From Pholis gunnellus (taxonomy: Eukaryota > Chordata > Actinopteri > Perciformes > Pholidae): 64,000 nucleotides of DNA. Of this stretch, positions 1 to 11,199 are shown in pieces (positions within the stretch are counted from its first letter, which is position 1; every line of letters starts with the position of its first letter). Below the pieces are notes generated by a model that was given only the letters and a program-made list of their open reading frames with translations, did not search any database and was not told the origin of the DNA. The translations under genes and the position numbers were made by a program. The DNA lies in contig OU342808.1 in NCBI GenBank assembly GCA_910591455.2, forward strand, positions 9,147,904-9,211,903. Direction: 5' to 3'.

Positions 1-204
1 CACGTTGTCTGTTACGTCGGGTGGGTTGCCATGTTAAGCGCAGTGGCTCCACTGAGAGAACATTATATTTCCCACAATTTAAGCTTCTGCATTTTCCAAA
101 TGCAATAGTATTATTCAAACGTATTGTTTGATTCATAATGCGTCCTGGACCATAAGCCTCGTACCGAACGGTTTAATACGAATACGTGTATTGTTACACC
201 CCTA
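1..204 (-). mobile_element. Right terminus of a hAT-like element (cut by window start)
   Basis: Read on the minus strand from 204 inward the sequence begins TAGGGGTGTAACAATACACG and continues with TATTAAACCGTTCGGTACGA. This is the characteristic terminus of a hAT-like family that I recognise as widespread in fish genomes. The other end and the inner limit are not visible, so both the boundary and the class are inferred from one terminus only. Confidence 0.55.
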
Positions 205-655
205 GAAGCAAATAATAACCGTAGCTGTGACGTCATAATGAGGTTATTGGGAGGTGGTTCAACTGTAGGACAGCACTGAAGGCCCAGGTATAAAATACAT
301 GGCCCGCCACTGATGTATACGTATGTATGTAGTCTACAAACAGCTCAAACACAGCACACACTTCAGACCTTGGGGATCAGTGTAAATGCAGTTTCACCTG
401 CTGCATTTTCCACCTACTGAATTTGTCAATGAACCCCCAACAACAACATCAACAGAGCTCCTCATCAACAGCTGCAAATTAGTATTTATCATTACCATAA
501 TGGCCCCAAATACCAAAACGCTGATTAAACACACAGGCACGCACAAGAGTGAGTAAAGCACACTGCTGATACAATGTAAAATGGAACTGATGCCAGGCTG
601 CTGAACTCAACTCTATTACTGCTTAGGGCTCTTTAACACAGCTCTGTTGAGACAG

Positions 656-738
656 CCAATGGGGTTGGTTTAACAGCCGGGGCTGCTGATGAAAGTGTTG
701 CCAAACCCCAGCCTGATCTCAAGGTGAAATGCAGAGAT
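656..738 (+). repeat. Local diverged direct repeat, copy 1
   Basis: This 83-bp segment begins ccaat and includes gatgaaagtgttgccaaac and caaggtgaaatgcagagat. It recurs at 876-939 with about 19 nt deleted in two or three places. The family, if any, is unknown. Confidence 0.7.
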
Positions 739-875
739 AGATATGAAAGCCATTGCGTCGCAATTATTATTGTCTGACACTAATCCTAAATTAGCATTTC
801 ACTTGGCTTCATCATTCAGTCAAACTGCCATCCCTGGAGTAGTTTTTTATTGATATCAAAACAGAGGGCATTGAT

Positions 876-939
876 CCAATTGGATTTAACAGTGATGAAA
901 GTGTTGCCAAACCCTGAACTCAAGGTGAAATGCAGAGAT
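876..939 (+). repeat. Local diverged direct repeat, copy 2
   Basis: This is a 64-bp shortened copy of 656-738. The blocks ccaat, tttaacag, tgatgaaagtgttgccaa and caaggtgaaatgcagagat are shared in the same order. Confidence 0.7.
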
Positions 940-2035
940 TCATAAAATCACAGCTCTGGGATGAAATCCTTTATCTTCCAAAAGTCAACTATTCAGGAAC
1001 TGAGCAAAACTTGATTAGTGATGCATGTGCTTCCTATAAGGTATGCGATCATTTGAATTCATGAGCACCTGGGTCATGAAGTCTCTAGAGCTTAGACAGG
1101 AACTTGGAAACTTTCAGTTTATTGTGATACCAATACAAAAATGCTTGACTTATTGAAAGCCTCATTGTCCGTCCCTGGAGGGGATTTTAGCTATACCAAG
1201 CAATGGCAATGAATTTAAAAGTGACTGCAGCTTGATGTTTCAACTAGAGTGTCTCCAAAATACCATGTAATGAGCACAATGTCTTGGAACGCAAATACAT
1301 GCACCCTAAATCATTGTATTTGTTTTTTTATTAGGAGATGAGCATAAGCTTTTGCTCTTTCAACTGTAGTAATCAGGACTCAGCTGCAATGTTCTCTGTG
1401 GGTAAAGACTTTTTAGGCCATTTTCAAACTGGCACTCACCTACAAGCATCACACAGCGGTAGAGCACCGCAGGAGGCTGATGAAACAGACAGACGGTCCA
1501 CAAACTGAGGTTAGAGTCTGATTACTTTGGGTCATTGAGATATCAACGACCGATACAAATCAGGAAATGGTTTATACAACTGTCGGTTTTATAGTGTATA
1601 TCAGATTGCACTGATTGCTAATACTGTGTCTTTTACTTTTTAAAAAGACTCATTTCACATATTTCTGGACACAGTGTATGCTGGTTAAGCAATGTCTTGG
1701 TCTGATTACTTTTTTGTTTACAAATTATACTTAATGTTTCGCAACGCAGTATCTGAGTTATCGAAGTTGATTTTTTTCAATCTAAGGTTATTATTGAACA
1801 TGATCGAGAGAGATATTTCCCAGTGCTCCAGTCATTCCTACATGTTCACTCCATGCCTGTGAATCTCTGTTCATGGTGAAACTGGGGCAGTTGCTGGGTT
1901 TTAATACTGTCCACAACAATCTCCAGTTAAAGAAGGCTGACTATGTAGGGAAATGTGTTACAGACAAAATGTTGACACATGAGCAAAACCGTTACCTTTT
2001 CAGGATGTTTTCTAAGAGTATTGCAACACTCAGAG

Positions 2036-2038
<3 letters not shown>

Positions 2039-2077
<39 letters not shown>
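2039..2077. repeat. (TG)n microsatellite
   Basis: An uninterrupted dinucleotide array about 240 nt past the exon 7 donor. The cysteine-valine ORFs over it are artefacts. Confidence 0.95.
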
Positions 2078-2078
<1 letters not shown>

Positions 2079-2318
2079 TCCACATGTGTCCATGCACCCA
2101 TACAAAGGTATCCAGAACTCCGGAAGTATTCCTCTTGGAACAGGCCTTTACCTCTGTGCCAGCATCTGTGTGTGCGCATGTGTGTGTGGGGGCGTTGTGC
2201 CTTCAGGTGTGTGTACCAGAGACGCTAAGTATGCATTCTTGCATAAATACTGAAGTTGAATGCCTTCTTACATGACTTGAGGGGGAAAGTGTGTGTGCTT
2301 CCTTCTGCATCCCCATAC

Positions 2319-2480
2319 CTTTTTGACAGTATCCAGCATGCTCTTGCCTCCCTGCCACGGTTTGGAGTTCTTCCTGATGCAGCTCAGACTGGCCATGCTG
2401 TGCCACTTCCTATCCTCCAGCTTTCTGTGGAAGGTGTTGGCCAGCAGCAACACACTGTCATAAATGTAGCGGTTGCTGAT
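2319..2480 (-). CDS. grid2: grid2 coding exon 7: glutamate receptor delta-2, ATD part
   Basis: The exon is 162 nt (54 codons, phase 0 at both ends). The acceptor is ctctgtag at 2488-2481 and the donor is gtatgg at 2318 downward. The translation contains ISNRYIYDSVLLLANTFH, RKLEDRKWHSMASLSCIRK and NSKPWQGGKSMLDTVKK. NSKPWQGG and the cysteine of LSCIRK, equivalent to mammalian about C355-356 (the likely partner of the first cysteine in exon 3), are hallmarks of GluD2. This is the last grid2 exon in the window. The following exon, expected to start GGVSGLTGELEF in mammals, is not found in 1-2318 and must lie before the window start. The donor has T rather than the more common A/G at +4, but is otherwise acceptable. 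Confidence 0.97.
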
Positions 2481-3142
2481 CTACAGAGGAATAAATGACA
2501 GAAGGCACACAAAAAGAAAGAAAGTGAGACAATACGATAAATGCAGGCATTTTACTTTTGCTGAAGATGCTTTATGGGGGACTTGCTTACATCGCTCTGC
2601 TACAATATGTTACAAGAAACTCTACTATGAGGTCCAAATGACCAATGTCAGGCTAGCATGTGCTTCAGTTCAGTTTGTGTTTCTCCTTTGGTTATGCAAC
2701 TGGGAGGGATGGACTTCTGCAGATATTAGTAGTTTTGAAATTGTCCTAATACTTTCATGCTGAAATACTATGAAAGTTAAATGTTTTACTTGCATTCATA
2801 TCCTTCATCACTTTGATCAAAAATGTTGCATGTTCTCTATCTGCCTGTCGGTATGTTTCCTGTACCTGTGGCGCATCATTTCACCTAAAAACACTGCTCT
2901 CTTTTAGTGCAAATCTGCCCATTTGTGCTCACACCTACAAACACACACTCACATGGAAGAAAAGCTTTAAGGATGACATTAATTCAAATGTATTGACAGA
3001 TTCTTGGCACCACATAATAAGATGGAGAGGGGTGGGGGAGGATACGGAGTGGAGATTATTCAGTGTGTGATCTATCGTTATGTGATTTACAGAGCCTCCT
3101 GTCTCTGTGTTGATGAGAAAATAACAAACACATGATTCTATG

Positions 3143-3146
<4 letters not shown>

Positions 3147-3182
<36 letters not shown>
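3147..3182. repeat. (CA)n microsatellite
   Basis: An uninterrupted CA array of about 36 nt. Confidence 0.95.
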
Positions 3183-3184
<2 letters not shown>

Positions 3185-3298
3185 TAGACATGGAGGTGAT
3201 GCGCATCCACTCACATTAAAGCTAGGGTTAATAATGTTGAGAAACTAGCAAGAGTACGCCAAATTTGAAAAAAAATGATCAAACAGAAAAACCCAGCC

Positions 3299-3389
3299 CA
3301 GTGTTGCCAACCCTTTTCCAATGAAAATAGCTAGCAGCACTCCAAAAGTTGCTAAATCTAGCGAGAAAATCGCAAAGTTGCCAACACTG
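3299..3389. mobile_element. 91-bp hAT-like MITE with 13-bp TIRs
   Basis: The left end CAGTGTTGCCAAC matches the inverted right end (CAGTGTTGGCAAC) at 12 of 13 positions. The flanks, acccagcc on the left and acagcctg on the right, share AC..AGCC but are not a clean duplication, so the copy looks old. The interior has runs of the type 'gttgctaaatctagcgag', which I recognise from a common teleost repeat family. Confidence 0.6.
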
Positions 3390-3837
3390 ACAGCCTGTCC
3401 CTTCAGGAAAGATTCTGTTGAATGTAATATCTCTCAATTGGAGTAAGGTCAAGATCAAAGTATGAAAAACCCTGTTATGAACCCTAAAAGCCACTTTAAC
3501 CCTTGGTCAGTCAACTCTTTTTTTCATCTTTATATCTTTTCATCCAGTGCCGGTTACAGGAAACAGTAATCTAGCATGCAGATGTGATACAGTGTATAAA
3601 AGGCGAAAAACACATTTCAGTGTTGTGTTTACGGTCGCGAGATTAAATCCATGTATACATAATTCACACCAATTAACCATTCTAATCAAGACATTGCCTT
3701 TTGCAAATAACTCCCAGCAACCATGGAACCAAAATGCAATACATCATAAATCAGACGAGACTATCAGCTCCCAGGGTTTGAGAATCTCTTTCTCCTTCAG
3801 GTTGTGTTGGTGTTCTCTTTGGACATAAGCGGTCGTG

Positions 3838-3953
3838 GTTCTGACCCGCTGGCAACAATGACGAGCATTAAGAATACTTACATAGAAATAGCCAGTCATC
3901 TTGCTGACTTATGTAGGTCATATAGAGGCATCAGTATTAAATACAGACTGTTT
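3838..3953 (+). repeat. Dispersed repeat family, copy A
   Basis: This segment is clearly related to 37591-37713 in the same orientation. Shared stretches include gagcattaag, cttatgtagg, catatagaggcatcag and agactgt, with a gap of about 10 nt in copy A. I cannot assign it to a named class. Two copies in different introns of one gene indicate a genomic interspersed repeat. Confidence 0.65.
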
Positions 3954-4527
3954 CATAACCAGATGAAAGTTTATTGTAGTAACTTTAAGAATTAAAAACT
4001 TTTTTGGACATTTTAATAGAGGAGAGATGTAGACTCAAATGGTTGAATTAAATTCCAGGCTAAAAGATTAATTCAGTGCACGTAGAGCACACTCAACTCT
4101 GTCTGAGCAGTGTTTTGCTTGTTCAGTCTATCACTCTGCTTCCAGCATGCTATTCTTAAAAGTGAGGGAACCGACTGGGAATGTGGTCATGTCAAAGTTT
4201 TCCATTGTTTGAAGAATTTATATGAGAGATGATAAGATGACAAAATATATGCTCCTTGTTACTTGTCGAATAGTTAACTGACAGACAGACCGACAGAACA
4301 AAAGAAAACCCATATAGTGTCAGTTGATCTTACATCTAACTTTTCTCTCACTTTTTAATTGAAGTATTCCTGCTCTCACAGTTTTGTCGTAGTCTTTTGC
4401 TTACTATCTTTGTCCATCTATCATTCTGTCCCACTCTCTCTGTGCCTATTGCTTTTTCTCTTAAAATTAAAGTGAAAATCTACTGCTCTATGGGGAACTT
4501 CAATGATCAGTGGGTTCTGCACTCCAA

Positions 4528-4554
4528 GTGTGTGTGTGTGTGTGTGTGTGTGTG
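4528..4554. repeat. (GT)n microsatellite
   Basis: A GT array of about 27 nt. It is complementary to the CA array at 4737-4766, which lies 180 nt away, so the two could pair. Confidence 0.95.
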
Positions 4555-4710
4555 GTCAGCCTGAGTTGATGTGCTTCAGTGCAGTGTGAAATTGGGCTTC
4601 TGGGCCACTCTCTGACCGCTGAGCTGATCCGCTTCCTCTGTCTCTCTTTCTCTCCCATCCCTCGTTTCCTCTCCCTATCAAATTTAAACACCCACCTACC
4701 CACTCGCTCA

Positions 4711-4720
4711 CCCCCCCCCC

Positions 4721-4766
<46 letters not shown>
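4711..4766. repeat. C27 homopolymer followed by (CA)n
   Basis: There are 27 consecutive C residues at 4711-4737, followed directly by CA repeats to 4766. On the minus strand, the grid2 transcript strand, this is a G27 run. Confidence 0.95.
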
Positions 4767-4768
<2 letters not shown>

Positions 4769-6706
4769 ATGTCAAACTGAACATGTGTACAGGGTGTGTT
4801 TCACTGTGCATGGACAATGTTTTTACTCTCGCTCTCAACAACACATCGTCCTTGACGGAAGTGTGTTACACTCACATGCACACACATACGTAGGTGGATG
4901 CGTGCACACTCTCGGTCCTCCACAGTAGGATGAACAAATACAGGACTCTGCCCAAAACACACTTCAGAAGCTCTCGATTCATATTAGGACACAAAAGGCA
5001 AGCAATATTTACATACATTATTCAATGCTTCAGGGCCTCCAGGAGTTAACAATGTCTTATCATGTATGGCGAGCCTCAAACCAAGTCCAGGCTTTAATCA
5101 ACTTTCAATTTATATATTTAGTTGGTTTTTCACCTTCCGGGCATTGTCTTTGTTTATTTTATTAACTTAAATGTATTTGATTTAATTTAAAAAAAACATA
5201 TCAATTAATTGATTACAGTGGGAGAAAGCCTAGACCGGCACTGTCTTTGGTTTAAAAGGGAGATATCCACAACAACATTAAGGCTACGTTTCTGTTTTCA
5301 ATGTATTTCCAACTTTCATCAAATGCTTCCCTCAGGGCCTTATGCATCCATATAAATCAACAGCACATTAATTCAATTTTTTTTTTTTTTTTGTCTTGAC
5401 ACATAAATAAGATTGTGTTCCCTTTTCTACGCTCTCTTTGATGGCAGCTTGATGACTCACATACACACAAATAAAGGGGTAATAATTGCATACATATTGC
5501 CACCCTGGGGGACATATTAGTGAAGTAAAGAAAATGTGAAACCGGAGGGGAAAACAAAAACCTGTCATCGTGTCTGTCAGATCGTGTGGTCTGAGTAAAA
5601 CACATATACGTGTCTGAGCCAGATTTTTCAAAAATGATTATTGTTCCAGGTAACAAAAACAATAACAATGTCAAATCAGCGAGCCCTGTGTACTGGGAAG
5701 CTTTTTGGAACAGGAGACATGTCAAACAACAACACTGGGAGCAGTTTTAAAAAGACAACATGGAGTTCCAGAGCGGCGTTTAAATACATTACTTGTTTGA
5801 CTTTTGAAATATTTAGTAGAACCCAGTGAGCAGTGTGTAGACAAACATTTGAGAGTATTTCAGGAGATGTGTGCATGTACTGTACAGCATGTAACTCAGA
5901 GACATGTGTATTACACACACACACACACACTGAGCCACAATTAAGTGTTGTCTTTTTTGTCACTGAATGTCAAGGTTTTGTGTTGCATGATTCAACACCA
6001 ATCAGGCTTACGTATTTTACAGGAGCAATCAGCTCGGGCTCATATAACAATTGTTTAGAGTCACTGCATCCAAATGAGCCTCCAACATGTCTGACAGTCA
6101 GTTCTGAAGCCATGAAAATGAAAATAAATTGTTTGGATATATTCCTAACTATATGATGGATTTGAACTTGTTTGTGTAAGTGATACCACCAAAAAACCGA
6201 GCTCTATTTTTTTCTCCTTAAGTCTATTACACTGTGCTATGCTGACTATAGCGCTGCTTCTTATTGGGGGCAAAGTTGCCCAATAATGCAGTTGGCGATC
6301 AATTGACTGTATCCCCACTGGACAGTGCTCTCCACTTTAAGGAAAAGAAAAGACTGAACATCATTTAATGATGTCTTGCTCTTTGGTAGTTTTGATCAAG
6401 TTAATTAAATTGCAAAGGAACAGAATGCTAAAGACCAGGGCAACAACAACTCCCTACTGCAGCTGTGGCTATTTGGCGATCATTGATTTTATTGACTGAA
6501 GCTTTTATTGTGACACATGAGCAGCTTTCCAGCTCACTGTATAAACATTCACAGCCAACCTTTTAGTGAAATATTTAAAGTGAATTTGATTGCTGACAAC
6601 CTAGAATAGTTAAGTCAAAAAAAAAAAAAAACGTTTTTGGAGCAAGGTCATCTGCAGAGACAAACAATGTGAACTGGACCATACGTGGATCTGAGATACA
6701 GAGAGG

Positions 6707-6739
6707 GAAAGACACTCTGTACCTCAGAGAGTGTCTTTC
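6707..6739. repeat. Perfect 12-bp inverted repeat, 9-nt spacer
   Basis: GAAAGACACTCT (6707-6718) and AGAGTGTCTTTC (6728-6739) are exact reverse complements separated by gtacctcag. They could form a short hairpin in the grid2 pre-mRNA about 210 nt past the exon 6 donor. Confidence 0.8.
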
Positions 6740-6952
6740 ACTATTTTTTTCCAGAACATCATACAAATCTTTAAAGTCAGCTTTCTTCAACCATACTTCT
6801 AGCATAGCCTACTTTTAATTTTAAAAATAGCATCTTATTAGCAGCTAAATACACACATAATAGACACAAAGCATGAAACCAGTATGCTTATTTGATTTGT
6901 TGAAAGTCACTGACCTGCCTTACAGACAAAGCAACAAACCAAACCAACTCAC

Positions 6953-7126
6953 CTCCAACTGCTGAGACTTGGGGTTTTTAGGGTCACACAGGGAAGTGTT
7001 AATCCTGTGGTTGTGTTTGACACAGCGCTGAGTTGTGTTCTGGGGCATGGGGAACGTCTGGCGCACCACCGTCAACCGACCGATCGACTTCATGACTAAC
7101 TCCTGCAAGTCGTAGTCTGAGATCTC
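6953..7126 (-). CDS. grid2: grid2 coding exon 6: glutamate receptor delta-2, ATD part
   Basis: The exon is 174 nt (58 codons, phase 0 at both ends), between the acceptor ccaccctctcag and the donor gtgagt. The translation begins EISDYDLQELVMKSIGRL and continues with TVVRQTFPMPQNTTQRC, NHRINTSLCDP and a C-terminal SQQLE. The spacing of the two cysteines (QRC and SLCDP) matches mammalian GluD2, where they are expected to pair in a small ATD loop. Two N-glycosylation sequons are visible, N-T-T (shared in position with the mammalian N-I-S) and N-T-S in RINTSLC. The second is absent from the mammalian sequence I recall, which has RISSTLC. The family and exon identity are very secure. Confidence 0.97.
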
Positions 7127-7999
7127 CTGAGAGGGTGGAAAGAGGAGGAGGAGGAGGAGAGTGGCGGTGGGGATCGGAGGGGGAATGATTAGGGTTCAGG
7201 AAAGGAGCGGGGGAAGAGAAAAATCAATATCAACAACTCCATCACGTCACTCGTTGTTGCAGGAGACCTACAGCCAACATGTTTCACAAGAAATATACAA
7301 AAAACAGTAACAACTAAAAAAAAAAAACTTGCTTAGACACCACTCCATAAAAAGCCCCTGTAAAATGAGATGCTTCTAACTCGTCCTCAAAAGACATATT
7401 TCAAGTGGTTTAGGTGTTTCATATGCTCTACTTTTCCCATTATCACCACACTGAGCCGAGAAAAACCACGGCAACGTCATCTGGAAAAAAAAGATGGGAA
7501 AGAGGGGAGTAAAAGCATGTGTTTGTGTGCGCGTGTTGTGTGCATGCATGTGTGTTTGCACGTACTCTGCATGTCCTTGCGAAACCTTGGGGGAGGAATC
7601 ATTGCTAATTTTAGCCCTAGGACACAATCTCTCTCCCTCCCTCCATCCACGGAGCTCCATTCATCCTCTGCGAGTGCACGGGGTCATGTGGTGATGCGAT
7701 GAGAGCTGACGTTTATCGTCCCTGGTGGAGGTAACGCTGCCACCAACCGAGACAGCCTGTGCTGTCTTTGTGTATGTGTGGGTATCGGTGTTTGTGTGTG
7801 CTCGAGCGCGTCTTGCGTGCACCAGCCAGTTTATGTGTAAAATCTGTGTGTGTGTGTGTGTGCATATGTGTTCAGGGGATCCCTCTGATTACGCCGAACC
7901 CTTTTGATTACGTTTCGTTTGCGCATGGCAGCCTGCTTGACAGGATGGATGTGACATACATAAATAAGCCATCACACACGCACACACTTTATAGTAGTG

Positions 8000-8300
8000 A
8001 GAGGTAATGTTATAGGTACCACCGGTTCATTGACTAATCTCAATGGATTTCATTTGAATGTAATTAACGCTCATTAAGGCTAGTGAGTCCTCATGGGATG
8101 TGATCAATGGTGATTAGAGGTGGTATTATACAGGCTTCATTGGTATAGCTGCGCTCATTTGCATTAATTATGTTGAAATATGGCTCTCGCTCTGTAGGCA
8201 AACATATGCATTTATTACTGAAATCTTATTAATGCCGTTTCAAATATTTAGAATTAGGTGAGATTTGAGACTCAAAGGAGCCCGCTGACACTTTTTTCCC
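8000..8300. promoter_or_regulatory. Candidate intronic enhancer (homeodomain/POU sites)
   Basis: This is an AT-rich, non-repetitive segment dense in motifs typical of conserved developmental enhancers. The octamer ATTTGCAT at 8157-8164 runs directly into TAATTA (8165-8170), and further GTAATTAACG, TCATTAAGG, TGATTAG, ATTAATG and ATTTATTACT motifs follow within 300 bp. Motif density is visible, but function and conservation are inferred. Confidence 0.3.
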
Positions 8301-9561
8301 CTCTGCTGTCAAATTTAATGACATTTTCTTGAAATACAGTGAGTAAAACGAAGGTTCTGAATCTACAATGGATTTAAATGATTAAAAAAAAGATAAAAGC
8401 AGAAGAAAGGGGTATTTATGCCTTGAAGAAGAACAGAAATAATGTAACAGGTTTAACCTTGTATGAATGCCTTGAGCTCTGAAATATGTAGTTTCTCAAC
8501 AGTTCAAGTAAGGCGTGTATTTGCTGGCTTTTGGGGGTAAGACGTGGCAAAAATCCCAAACAGTTGCTTCCATAAAACCCTGAAGGGAACTGAATTACAA
8601 AGCCAACAAAAAAAGATGCAGGACAGAGAGAAAATGCTGAAAATTGCTAAAAAGGCAGATCTGTGGGCCAAAAGAGAATTAAGATTCATAGCGGGCAGTC
8701 AAGGGCATACAAAGAAACGAGAAACGAGAAAAAACAAGAATTATCCATAGTGCCCCATTCAAAGGATCAAACTCAAACAAACATAGATGCACAGGAAAAT
8801 ACACACTGAAACTTTAAAGGAAAAGATCATTATGAGATTTGTCCTCTCAAAGGGCGTTTGTGCATCTTTCTTCCTTTGTCACGTTCTATTTGCCTCTTCG
8901 TCTCTCTCGGGACAAACTTAACAGACTTCACCCAGTGTGACTTTCAGTGGTGGCGTGCTCTCAAAGCTGTTAGCCTTTTAACAGCTGAGCGTAAATAAAT
9001 GTGACATGCACACACGCGTACTGACATGACCACACATATCGAATCACATGTGCTGCAGCTACATCAACGCACACAGATTTACTGACGCAGAGCTGACACT
9101 CATCTCCTATTATAGGACTGCTCCATTTTCATGTTTCATTTCTCCCATAACTCCCTTTAGGCCACTTACTGTCAACCATTCATGGGCTTCCTCAATCACA
9201 ACATTAAAATAAGATCAAAAATATGTAAATGTGAACTCTCTGGTTTAGTTTGATGTGGTACAAGTAAACCTAAACCAAATCATTTTACTTTACTGTTTTA
9301 CCAAGCATGGAATAATTACGGCTGATTGACGTATTAACAGGTTGAGAAAATCCATCACGAACACAAATCATCATATCTGCCTAGTTTTCATATTCAGACA
9401 TTCTGTCTTACTAATCATTTGAGCAAAGGTAGCATGATTATTATTATTATTATCCACTCTCATCAATCAGAACCCCCTTCCAGCTGAACAATCGGTTACA
9501 AAATCATTGAGTCCTGAGGATGCTTTAGTGGCCCCTGATCTGTGCACCAAAGTCCAACTAC

Positions 9562-9593
9562 ATGTAACTAGAAACTGATGTAACTAGAAACTG
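9562..9593. repeat. Perfect tandem duplication, 16 bp x 2
   Basis: ATGTAACTAGAAACTG occurs twice in direct succession with no differences. Confidence 0.9.
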
Positions 9594-11199
9594 TGGGTAA
9601 GTTGTAACCCCCACAACGCCCCGCGGCTCATATATAGAGTGACTCGTGAGTTGTTTACTCCATAAACTTGAAGTTTTGGTCTGCAGGCACCCCCATCAAC
9701 CTCAACCCATCACCTCCCTCTCTCCTTCTCTAGTCCCCTGAGGGCACCAAATCCTCGTCTTTAGTGTTTTACTTGAAGATGAGAGTCAAAAGCAAAAACT
9801 CATCCCTCATCCTCAATTGTTCTCGGCACTTCTTCTCTGACCCCTGTACTTTGTTCTCTCCCCTCAACCCCTCCCTCTCTCTCGGTCTCCCCTGGAGACA
9901 CCAAATCCTCCCCTATCTCTTTTTTACTGTATCTCTTTCTGCTCCTCCTACTCCTGCAGCTCCTACCTGTTCTCCCCTTTGCTCTGAGAACACCACATCC
10001 CTTTGTTTTGCGCGTATCAAAAGGTTCAAAGTTGTGAAAAACAAACAAATCTGGAAAAATCATTTCGTTTCATTTGGCCTCTTCTCTCTCCTCAACTTCT
10101 GGCAATTTTCCACAACAGCCCCTAAATGTCTTCTTTGTCACCATTTCTTCCCCACATTCAGCCGATAGACGTGGCGCTCTCCCTCCCCCGTTCTGTTGCA
10201 TTCACTTCACAACGAATGGCTGACAGTTCAAGAGTCAGACAGACTATGAACTAGCTTTAGATGCAGGTTACTTTGTGCGATGGTGTTTCTAGATTAATAT
10301 AACATAAACTATGGTAATCTTAGGCTATTGCTAGCTAGTTTTAGGTTACGCTTAGCTTGGCAACTAAGCAGTGATTCAGTGCAGAGTATATGCAGGTACA
10401 CGCCGACTTATTTTGCAGTCGGCCACCCACTTCTTAATCCCCTCTGATGCTCATCTTCGGTATACATTGTTTGAGGGAACTATAATGTAACGAACGCTGA
10501 TGTATCTCCTCGGGGATTGAAGCAATTTTGTTTTTAATTAAAATGGCGATTTGTAATTTCATGGGTTATTGTTGTTCGGACGATTTTATGCTAATGTCAG
10601 CTTTCACTTGTTGCCATGGTAAATATCCACGTATTCTGCAACCAGTGCCTGAGAGGAGGCAGAGAGGCTTCCTCTGCCTCCTCCCCTTTTGTCGCTGAGC
10701 ACTTGGGGTTGGTACCGGACTGAAGCTGGCTGCTTACCATTATCTGTCAACCATCATCTATCAACTACTAAGACGCTTGATCCCTGACGACACAGAGACA
10801 GCACGTGATCCCAACATCGTTACACCATTGGCTCAAACAGCCATCTTCAGAGCGGCAACCAAATGTCAGATATCTTCCACAGAGATAAACAAAACATTCC
10901 CTTTCGACCCGTCAAATTTCAAAATTATTCATTCAGTCATGATTGTTTTGTTTTTTTTACAGAATTTGATACTTTGATTCCATAAGTCCTTTAATGAGGG
11001 GCAATCCTTAACATGGCAGCATGCAGTGAGACAGTACATTATAGTGGAGATGGATGACTATGTAGAAAACACTAAACAAATCTTCGGAATGTCAAATCTC
11101 TGACAAAGCTGTGATCAAAAAGTTTTTGATTCAGATCCCTGGACCATGCAGGGACATCTGGATAGGAGTAGTGTCACACTTGCCTTTAACAAGACACAA

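Larger units (their letters stand above)
1..2318 (-). other. grid2: grid2 intron 7 (5' part, runs off the window)
   Basis: This follows exon 7 in transcript direction. No further grid2 exon is visible. It contains a hAT-like right terminus (1-204), a diverged pair of direct repeats (656-738 and 876-939) and a (TG)n array (2039-2077). The remaining roughly 1.1 kb between 940 and 2038 shows nothing recognisable. Confidence 0.85.
2481..6952 (-). other. grid2: grid2 intron 6 (4.5 kb, phase 0)
   Basis: The donor is gtgagt at 6952 downward and the acceptor is ctctgtag ending at 2481. It contains a CA array (3.15 kb), a 91-bp TIR element (3.3 kb), a dispersed repeat copy (3.84-3.95 kb), a GT array and a C27/CA tract (4.5-4.8 kb), and a perfect 12-bp inverted repeat (6.7 kb). 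Confidence 0.9.

Noticed and set aside
1..2318. Search for grid2 exon 8 (mammalian GGVSGLTGELEF...)
   Set aside because: No matching reverse-complement sequence with splice sites was seen, so the exon is outside the window.
2203..2406. 67-codon minus-strand ORF in another frame of exon 7
   Set aside because: It is an out-of-frame shadow. The true frame gives the conserved receptor sequence.
2256..2498. 80-codon ORF on the + strand across exon 7
   Set aside because: It is the antisense shadow of the grid2 exon, whose minus-strand translation is a clear GluD2 match with correct splice sites.
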